Shown: positions 56,362-62,621 of the stretch, one piece after another
Layout: each line of letters opens with the position of its first letter
Numbering within the stretch: position 1 is the first letter of the stretch
Origin: Streptomyces sp. DT2A-34
Lineage (GTDB): Bacteria; Actinomycetota; Actinomycetes; Streptomycetales; Streptomycetaceae
Length of the DNA: 64,000 nucleotides
Direction: 5' to 3'
Assembly (NCBI RefSeq): GCF_030499515.1
Contig: NZ_JASTWJ010000002.1
Coordinates: 90,653-154,652 of the forward strand
Position numbers and translations under genes: made by a program
The notes under the pieces: generated by a model
What the model was told of the DNA's origin: nothing
What the model saw: only the letters and a program-made list of their open reading frames with translations
The model's database searches: none

Positions 56362-57861
56362 ATGTTTTTCTTCTCTTTCGCGGAGTTCTTGTTGCACACG
56401 CCTACCGATGAACAGGCGCACGCTGCCGACGTTTTCCGGGCCGGTCACCATCTCGTCCTGCAGGCCGGCGCCGGGACAGGGAAGACCAGCACCCTCGGCC
56501 TCCTCGCGGTCGGCACCCATCGCCGCGGCCGCTACCTCGCCTTTAACAAGAACATCGCCCAGGACGCCGCCAGCCGCTTCCCCCGCACGGTGCTGTGCAA
56601 GACCGCCCACGCCACAGCCTTCGCCGCCGTCGGTCACCGCTACACCCGCCGACTCAACAGCCCCCGCCAACCCGCATGGAAGACCGGCCAGGCGCTCGGC
56701 ATCACGCGTCCGGTGCGCGTCGGTGCTTACGAGATCGGGCCCCGCGCGCTCTCCCACACCGTGCTGCGCACCGTCACCCGCTACTGCCACTCCGCCGACC
56801 GCACTCTGACCCGCCACCATGTTCCACGACTGCGCGGCATGGACACACCCGGCGACCATGCCCGACTCGCCGACGAGGTCATGCCGTTCGCGACCAAGGC
56901 CTGGGCCGACCTGCACAACCCCGATCAGGGGATGGTCCGTTTCGAACACGACCACTACGTGAAGATGTGGGCCCTGACCCGGCCAGTCCTCGAAGCCGAC
57001 TTCCTTTTCCTCGACGAGGCCCAGGACACCAACCCGGTCCTGGAAGAAGTCTTCACCGCCCAGCGCGGCCATGCCCAGCTCGTCATGGTCGGCGACTCCG
57101 CCCAGGCCATCTACGGCTGGCGCGGCGCCCGCGACGTGATGACCGGCTTCGACGCCACCCCTCTCACCCTGACCCGCTCCTTCCGCTTCGGCCCCCTGAT
57201 CGCCGAAGAAGCCAACCGGTGGCTCACACTCGCCGACGCCCCCATTCGCCTGACCGGCAGCGAGACCATCCCCACCGAAATCGGCAGCCTCGAGCGGCCG
57301 GACGCGGTGCTGTGCCGCACCAACATCGGCGCCATGGCCGAAGTCATGCAACTGCTCGCCACCGGCCACCGCGTCGCGCTCGCCCGCGGAGGACGGCAGC
57401 TGGCCGCACTCGCCCTCGCGGCCCGCGACCTCAAGAACGGCCGCCGCACCTCCCACCCCGAACTCGTCCTCTTCGCTGCCTGGGGCGAACTGCAGGACTA
57501 CGCCGCCCACGACCCCGCAGGACGTGACCTCCAGCCCTTCGTCGACCTCGTCGACACCCACGGCCCCGACGCCATCCTGGCCGCCGTCGACCAGCTCACC
57601 GATGAACAGCACGCCGACGTCACCGTCACCACCGCCCACACCGCCAAGGGCCGTGAATGGCCCACCGTCAAAATCGCCGACGACTTCCCCCCACCCAAGG
57701 ACACCGACCAGCACGCCGCCCAAGGCCAGCCCATTCCGGAACCCGTCAGCGACACCGACGCCCGCCTCGCCTACGTCGCCGTCACCCGCGCCCGCCACCA
57801 ACTCGACCTCGGCGGCCTCTCCTGGATCAACACCCACCCCACTGCAGCAAGCATGGGCTGA
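56362..57861 (+). CDS. UvrD/PcrA-like SF1 helicase (short form)
   Basis: The start is uncertain: ATG 56362 (MFFFSFAEFLLHTPTDEQAH) or one of the TTG codons ten codons later. Motif I is VLQAGAGTGKTSTLGLL, motif Ia-like LCKTAHATAFAAVGH, motif II DFLFLDEAQDTNPV, motif III MVGDSAQAIYGWRGARD, motif IV-like LTRSFRFGPLIAEEAN, motif V VTVTTAHTAKGREWPTVKIA and motif VI LAYVAVTRARHQLDL. About 500 residues, so it lacks the large 1B/2B insertions of UvrD. Its partner is unknown. Confidence 0.85.
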   Translation: MFFFSFAEFLLHTPTDEQAHAADVFRAGHHLVLQAGAGTGKTSTLGLLAVGTHRRGRYLAFNKNIAQDAASRFPRTVLCKTAHATAFAAVGHRYTRRLNSPRQPAWKTGQALGITRPVRVGAYEIGPRALSHTVLRTVTRYCHSADRTLTRHHVPRLRGMDTPGDHARLADEVMPFATKAWADLHNPDQGMVRFEHDHYVKMWALTRPVLEADFLFLDEAQDTNPVLEEVFTAQRGHAQLVMVGDSAQAIYGWRGARDVMTGFDATPLTLTRSFRFGPLIAEEANRWLTLADAPIRLTGSETIPTEIGSLERPDAVLCRTNIGAMAEVMQLLATGHRVALARGGRQLAALALAARDLKNGRRTSHPELVLFAAWGELQDYAAHDPAGRDLQPFVDLVDTHGPDAILAAVDQLTDEQHADVTVTTAHTAKGREWPTVKIADDFPPPKDTDQHAAQGQPIPEPVSDTDARLAYVAVTRARHQLDLGGLSWINTHPTAASMG

Positions 57862-57953
57862 AGCCTGCCGAGGGGAGCGTCATAGCCTGCGCGGGGGTTA
57901 CGCCCGGCTCCCCGCCGAGATGCAGGCCCACCGGCCAAAAGGAGGCCACTACG

Positions 57954-58163
57954 ATGACATTCACGCCCGCAGAGCGAGAGGCGATCGCCGCCCACTCTGC
58001 CGCTCTGGGCCTGTCCGCTGATGAGTACATCCGTCGGACGGCAGCCGACCGAGCCCTGTCCTGGCAGCGCGAGCGGGAAACCTTCCACGCGGTGGCGCAA
58101 CGACGTGGCTGCACTACCGACGAGCTCGTACAGCGCGGAACCCTCACCGACAACAGCCTCTAA
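57954..58163 (+). CDS. Small helical protein (69 aa), possible antitoxin-like or plasmid protein
   Basis: ATG at 57954 preceded by AAAAGGAGG. The protein is MTFTPAEREAIAAHSAALGL, SADEYIRRTAADRALSWQRE and ends LVQRGTLTDNSL. LGLSxxEYIRRxAxxR is the pattern of short ribbon-helix-helix-like proteins acting in mobilisation or as antitoxins. No toxin partner is visible next to it: the mobile element begins ~110 bases downstream. Confidence 0.55.
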   Translation: MTFTPAEREAIAAHSAALGLSADEYIRRTAADRALSWQRERETFHAVAQRRGCTTDELVQRGTLTDNSL

Positions 58164-58276
58164 CCAGCCCGCGCCCATGGCCGCCGGGGACAGCTGCCAC
58201 ACGAGAGGTGCGGCTCGTCCGAGAAGACCACTGCCGGTGGCTGGCCCGCCGGTCCAGCCCCGTGCGCGTGCTCCGA

Positions 58277-58375
58277 TGTCAGCGGCCAGTTGGATTTCCC
58301 CACTCGCGGCCACTTCGTCTCCCCACCACGGCTACTTCAATTCCCCACTGGCGGCCACTTCGTGTACGCAGCGTG
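58277..58375. repeat. Tandem ~23-bp end iterons of the mobile element
   Basis: About four degenerate copies of a unit resembling GGCCACTTCAATTCCCCACT follow each other from 58284. Two inverted copies lie at the other end, 58990-59036. They are probable transposase-binding sites. Confidence 0.6.
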
Positions 58376-58378
58376 AGG

Positions 58379-58924
58379 TCACCCTCGGCGTTGTTCGCCC
58401 CACCACGGCAGGATCGGAGGCAGGTCGCTGAGGCCGCGGGCCGGCCGCTTCGGCATCGGGGACTCCCCATCGTCCCCGTCCCAACGGCGCGCGTACTGGT
58501 CCGGGAGGCTGCCCCAGCCCCAGTAGGGAACCGGGCGGTCGGCCACCTCGCCGAGTTCCTCGAGGGGATCAATACGCTTCTCCGCCACCGTGCACAGGTG
58601 CGCCCAGTCATCGCCCATGTCGAAGACATAGGCGAACTGTTCGCCGGCCTGCAGCCTGTTCAGCTTGGTCACATGGCCGTCCACGGTGCCGTCCGGGGCC
58701 TCGCCGTCCCACCAGTCCAGCGGGCTGACGTGGGTGGCGTCGGACAACGTGAACAGGTGCAGGTGAGCCAAGTCCCAGCGTGCGAAGCCGAGATCGATGG
58801 CCGACGCGAGCTGCGCGAAGGAGTGCGACCGAGCAGCGGCGAACACCCGGCCGGGACGCGGCCACAGGTCCGCACCGTGACCGGAGACCAACTCCACCCG
58901 GATCGACAGCCAGGTACGAGCCAC
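58379..58924 (-). CDS. Plasmid pRiA4b ORF-3-like protein (cargo of the mobile element)
   Basis: GTG at 58924 with GAGGGGG upstream. The sequence has the family signature: TWLSIRVELVSGHGADLWPR, FAQLASAIDLGFARWDLAHL, HLFTLS and AYVFDMGDDWAHLCTVAEKR, where GDDWxH is the conserved core of pRiA4b ORF-3-like proteins. The product of 181 residues has normal length. Function unknown; the family is common on plasmids and mobile DNA. It is the only gene between the two ends of the 763-bp element. Confidence 0.8.
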   Translation of the reverse strand: MARTWLSIRVELVSGHGADLWPRPGRVFAAARSHSFAQLASAIDLGFARWDLAHLHLFTLSDATHVSPLDWWDGEAPDGTVDGHVTKLNRLQAGEQFAYVFDMGDDWAHLCTVAEKRIDPLEELGEVADRPVPYWGWGSLPDQYARRWDGDDGESPMPKRPARGLSDLPPILPWWGEQRRG

Positions 58925-59140
58925 GTCATTAACCCCCTCATGCGCCAGATCCGCGAGCCAGCACCGAGGCTACTGAGTGTGACTGCGGACTGGGGAATCG
59001 AGCTGGCCGTACGTGGGGAATTTCTACTGGCCGCCGTCACTCCGACTTGCCCTCTGGCAGAAGGCACTGCTGACTGCCGCGCCCGGACCACACGCGTAAG
59101 ATTCTCTATCGATAAAGCTGGCCTCGCAGGTCAGCAAGGC

Positions 59141-59229
59141 GTTATCCCCACGTAAGTAGGGGTCTCTCCACGGCCGCACCACCGGTGGCGTCACCACCTG
59201 GTTGTTCCCCACGCGGGTGGGGATCCGGC
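59141..59229 (+). CRISPR. Two diverged CRISPR-like repeats around one spacer
   Basis: Repeat-like units start at 59140/59141 and 59201, 60-61 bases apart, which fits a 28-29-base type I-E repeat plus a 32-base spacer. The second has a perfect palindromic core CCCCAC-GCGG-GTGGGG; the first has CCCCAC-GTAA-GTAGGG. They agree at about 16 of 30 positions, mainly in the stem. The spacer is about 59170-59200. An AT-rich patch (59099-59118) lies just before, as a leader might. Support comes mostly from the adjacent cas6e/transposition operon; two copies alone would be weak. Confidence 0.4.
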
Positions 59230-59480
59230 AAGCCGGCTGCTGAGCATAAGCGGGCGCCGGTCGAGCACAGCTTCTTGGACCTAGACGGGGCTCCGGGGCC
59301 AACCGGCCCGTGTGATGCGTTGGCTGGGCGGGCTGGTCGTTGTTCGACCCCTCCGGGGGTGGGCGTGCCAGCCACTCCCCCACTTTGAGGGTCACCGGGC
59401 GTTGGAGTATCGGATAGCTGCCGGTGCCGCACCGCCAGCTCCGGTGGCGGTGCGGATGCGTCCAGACGCCGGGCAGCGCT

Positions 59481-60350
59481 TCAGTCGGTGTGACGTTGGG
59501 TGGGGTCAAGGCGGCTGAGGACGGCGCGCACAATGTCCCGGCTGTAAGGAGGGAGCGGTGTGGCCGCGCCGCGTGGGGTGGGCGGGTTCGTCGGACCCGT
59601 GCTACCGGCTCCCTTCGAGCCGGGGCCGCCGTGCTGTTCCCGGAGCAGGTAGGTGATTTTGGCCCACTGGCGGAAGTTGCCGTGGCAGGCGACGTCGTCG
59701 ATCCACAGCAGTTCGTCTGCGGGTACGTCCGCCCACAGCGGGTGGTACTCGGGGATGGTGGTGAGGACTTCGGCGGGTGTGAGGGGCTTGTAGCGCTGCC
59801 AGACGAGGATGCGGGAGTCCAGAGCAGGACGGTTCTTGATCTTCTGGTAGCAGGTTTCGGCGCCGACCAGGACGACGGCGAGGCGGGTGTCTTCGTCGTC
59901 CCAGAGCTCGCGGATGAATTCGAAGGCCCGTGTGTCCAGCCACTGGGCTTCGTCGACGACCAGGACGCGCGGGGTTTGCGACAGGGCTTCCTTGAGGATG
60001 GTTTCGCAGCGGGCGCTGTTGAGGGGGGCCTCGCCGGGCAGGTCGAGCTTTTTGTACAGGGAGGCGCGCAGGGCCTGGATTTTGGCGGAGCCGACTTTGA
60101 TGCGCAGGGTGGTGTGGGGGGCGAGGTCGTCGAGGTGGCTGTTGACGGCGAAGGTCTTGCCCAGGCCGACGCCGCCGTGGACGCACATGATGGCGCCCTT
60201 GCCGGCGTCGGCGTTGAGGGTGGTGACAAGGTTGGCGTAGGTCTCTGCGCTGGCCTGGGTCAGCATGGCGCGGGCGCCTGGCAGGCCCATGTAGTGGTAG
60301 TTCGGGCCAGCGGTCGGCTGGTTTTCGGGCGTGGTGGTCGGGTGGGTCAC
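59481..60350 (-). CDS. TnsC/TniB-like AAA+ transposition ATPase
   Basis: GTG at 60350 overlaps the TGA of the transposase gene (GTGA), so translation is coupled. The protein has 289 residues: Walker A CVHGGVGLGKTFAVN (Lys 65), Walker B RVLVVDEAQWLD (Asp 133, Glu 134), a sensor-like VVLVGAETCYQKIK and an arginine-rich SRILVWQRYKPLTPAEV. This is the ExeA/TniB/TnsC/MuB type rather than the DnaC-like IstB type. TnsC-like proteins form filaments at the chosen target and bring in the transposase. Third gene of the cas6e operon. Confidence 0.85.
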   Translation of the reverse strand: MTHPTTTPENQPTAGPNYHYMGLPGARAMLTQASAETYANLVTTLNADAGKGAIMCVHGGVGLGKTFAVNSHLDDLAPHTTLRIKVGSAKIQALRASLYKKLDLPGEAPLNSARCETILKEALSQTPRVLVVDEAQWLDTRAFEFIRELWDDEDTRLAVVLVGAETCYQKIKNRPALDSRILVWQRYKPLTPAEVLTTIPEYHPLWADVPADELLWIDDVACHGNFRQWAKITYLLREQHGGPGSKGAGSTGPTNPPTPRGAATPLPPYSRDIVRAVLSRLDPTQRHTD

Positions 60351-61933
60351 TCGGTGTCCTGGGGTTTGGGGTCGGGCCGGGGCTTGGTCCAGCGGGCGGA
60401 GTCGGGCTGGGGCCGGTTGAGGAGGTCGGGCCGGGCCTCGGCCTGCAGGTGACCTTCCGGTGTCTGCAACTGGCGTAGCTGGGCGGCTGCCTGGCTGGCG
60501 GTGAGCCGGTTGAGGGGTTCGGGCGCGGCGGCGACGCTGGTGGCGGCGTAGCGGGGTGTGGCGTTCTTGCGTGCTCGGCGGGCTTTGGCGGCGTAGCGGT
60601 CGGCTTCGCGTCGGCGGGCGTTGCGCAGTGCGCGGGCTTGGCGGGGGCTCATCTCGTCGCTGCGGAAGGCGGGTCCGCGGTAGGTGAGGGTGTCGGCGTC
60701 GTAGAGTTCGACGCGGTGGTAGTGGTGGGGTTCGTGGCGCAGGCGGACCATCTCGCCGGCGCTTGAGTGGCCGTGCATCCAGTCGCCGACGTAGTAGGCG
60801 CTTTTCCAGCGGACGCCCTTGCTGGTGATCTTCCGGGGTGGGCCGGCATCGGTGAGGGTGTAGGTGTGCAGGTCGGCGGGGTCGAGAGTGTCGATGGGGG
60901 TGAGGTCGGCGTGCCAGGCCTGGGCGGGGGTGCGCCGGTGGAGGCGGGCGATGGTGTGGTCGTTGTTCCACCAGTCCACCCAGTCGAGGACGACGGTGAC
61001 GAAGGTTTCGTAGTCGAGGAGGTCGTTAAGGGCCCATAAGGGCTGGCCGCGGCGGTCTCGGCGGCTTCGGGGGGTGTGGGCGTAGCCGGGCAGTCCTTTG
61101 AACAGCATGTGCTTGGCGGCGCCGTTGATGGCTTCGACGGTGCCTTTGAGGTGGGGGCTGTAGGGCGGCAGGACGATCAGTTCGGTGCCGAACTTTTTGA
61201 ACGCCTCGTCCACGCACCTGCCCAGGAAGTCGCGGCCGCGGTCGGTGCGGATCTTGCGGGGGATGCCTCCGAAGGGCCGGTGGTGATCCGTGCAGAGGAT
61301 GGCGTCGCGGGCGGCGGCCAGGATGGCGTCCTGGCTGGGCTGGTGGGGGGTGATGGCCAGCCCGCAGATGACGGCGGTGGTGTGGTCGATGAACCAGGTG
61401 ATCCAGGGTTTGCGGCGGCGGCCGTCGATGTTGACGAAGACGCTGGCTTCGACGTGGTCGGTCTCCCAGACGTCGTTGCGGTTGCCGTGCGGGCGCAGGG
61501 CGTGCACGTCGTGTCGGCGGCGGGCGGCTTCGCCTCCTCTGAGGGCGGCACGCTGGCCGGGCGTGAGTTCCCGGTCTACGGCACGGTAAAAGGTTGCCTG
61601 TGATACACGGGGCGGGTTGCCAAAGATGCCGTCGGCGACGAGTTCGCGGTAGGTGGCTGCGGCGTTGCCGTTCCATCGGGCCAGGGCTTCGTGCATGGCC
61701 GGGGTGAGGGTGAAGTGGCGGCGGCCTTGGGGGGTGTAGGTGCCGTTGTGGGTGGTGGCGTTGTCCATCCAGCGGCGCACGGTGCGCCAGTGGACGGTGA
61801 AGGCGGCGGCGACGGTACGCACGTCGTAGTGGGTCAGGCGTTCGGCATTACGCAGGCGCAGTAGGCGGCGTACGGCGGCGGCGCGCAGGGAGGTGGTGTC
61901 GTAGGGGCCGTCGGGTGGTGGTGTGGCGGGCAC
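60347..61933 (-). CDS. TnsB/TniA-like DDE transposase (Mu/Tn7 type)
   Basis: GTG at 61933, 46 bases after the cas6e stop. The N-terminal third is helix-turn-helix-rich (LTHYDVRTVAAAFTVHWRTV, RRWMDNAT). The catalytic core has Asp 159 (DVWETDHVEAS), Asp 231 (KIRTDRGRDF) and Glu 267 (GTVEAINGAAK), a D-x35-E spacing typical of retroviral-integrase-type transposases. After it comes a Mu-type C-terminal beta-barrel (GEMVRLRHEPHHYHRVELYD) and a basic tail (RQARALRNARRREADRYAAK). Size, 528 residues, fits TniA/TnsB. It works with the AAA+ ATPase encoded after it. No TnsA-like endonuclease is seen, which would predict replicative, cointegrate-type transposition. Confidence 0.85.
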   Translation of the reverse strand: MPATPPPDGPYDTTSLRAAAVRRLLRLRNAERLTHYDVRTVAAAFTVHWRTVRRWMDNATTHNGTYTPQGRRHFTLTPAMHEALARWNGNAAATYRELVADGIFGNPPRVSQATFYRAVDRELTPGQRAALRGGEAARRRHDVHALRPHGNRNDVWETDHVEASVFVNIDGRRRKPWITWFIDHTTAVICGLAITPHQPSQDAILAAARDAILCTDHHRPFGGIPRKIRTDRGRDFLGRCVDEAFKKFGTELIVLPPYSPHLKGTVEAINGAAKHMLFKGLPGYAHTPRSRRDRRGQPLWALNDLLDYETFVTVVLDWVDWWNNDHTIARLHRRTPAQAWHADLTPIDTLDPADLHTYTLTDAGPPRKITSKGVRWKSAYYVGDWMHGHSSAGEMVRLRHEPHHYHRVELYDADTLTYRGPAFRSDEMSPRQARALRNARRREADRYAAKARRARKNATPRYAATSVAAAPEPLNRLTASQAAAQLRQLQTPEGHLQAEARPDLLNRPQPDSARWTKPRPDPKPQDTE

Positions 61934-61979
61934 TCGTCGGGGTCTTTCTTGGGGTGGCGCACGTCGGGGCGCGGGTGGG

Positions 61980-62621
61980 TCAGGCGGGGGCGAGGGTGAG
62001 CAGGCCGGCGCCGTAGGGCTTGCCGCGGCCGATGCCGGTGAGCAGGGCGTGGCTGAGTTGGTCGGGGTCGGTGATGGTGGCCAGGCCGTCGAAGCGGGTC
62101 AGTGCGTGCATGGGGCCGGGAGAGTGGGCTTGTTCGCCGGGCTTGTCGGCGCGGCGGCGTGTGCGGGGGAAGCGGGCGGGGGTGATGTCGGTGGTGGCCA
62201 GGGTGAGGCCGGCTTGGTGGGCGCGGCGCTGCCACCAGGCGAGGGCGTCGTCGCCGTAGAGCGCGACGATTTTTCTGCCGTGCTTGTTGTCGACGGGGTG
62301 GTGGTCGTCCAGGACGCGGCGGGCGGCGCTGGCGTTCGCGGTGATGCGGTAGCGCACCGCTCGGCCGGGGGTCAGGGCCTGGAACATGGGGTGCAGGGGT
62401 CGGGTTTCGGCGGTGCCGTAGTGGTGGGGCAGGCGGGTGAGGTCGGGCGGCTGGTGGGACTGGACGAGCAGGGTGGGTGGGGTGCCTTCGGTGGCGTCTT
62501 CCAGGCGGAAGAGCAGGCCGGCCTGCTGCCGGGGGTTTTCGCCGAGGTCGTCGGGGCCAGGAGCATCACGCTCTTGTGCAGGCTGACGGCGTCGGCCAGG
62601 TCACGGCGGGCGGCCGGGCTG
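61980..62621 (-). pseudogene. cas6e: Type I-E cas6e (crRNA endonuclease), truncated by an IS256-family element
   Basis: The downstream frame reads DDLGENPRQQAGLLFRLEDA, TRLPHHYGTAETRPLHPMFQ, ALTPGRAVRYRITANAS, a histidine/basic region, MHALTRFDGLATITDPDQLS and GIGRGKPYGAGLLTLAPA. The last is the glycine-rich loop that defines Cas6 of the Cse3/CasE type. Upstream of DDLGEN the sense sequence is in another frame, SPAARRDLADAVSLHKSVML, so one base is missing near 62560. Only about ten N-terminal residues are lost at 62621, where the insertion begins. Cas6e cuts the pre-crRNA in type I-E systems. It is co-directional with the transposase genes. Confidence 0.75.

Larger units (their letters stand above)
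58277..59039. mobile_element. 763-bp non-autonomous IS21-like element with cargo gene
   Basis: The ends begin TG and finish CA and are ~37-bp imperfect inverted repeats: left 58277-58313 (TGTCAGCGGCCAGTTGGATT), right 59039-59003 read on the other strand (TGACGGCGGCCAGTAGAAAT). Both continue with TTCCCCAC and CGGCCA. The outside flanks carry the same hexamer, CTCCGA, at 58271-58276 and 59040-59045, which is a target-site duplication. No transposase is inside; only the pRiA4b-like gene. Arrays of short end repeats are usual in IS21-family elements. Confidence 0.75.

Noticed and set aside
60347..61933. Reading the transposase/ATPase pair as an ordinary IS21 istA/istB element
   Set aside because: The ATPase is of the TnsC/TniB (ExeA-like) type and the transposase has a Mu-type C-terminal barrel; IstB is DnaC-like. 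The IS21-like ends at 58277-59039 enclose a separate 763-bp element.
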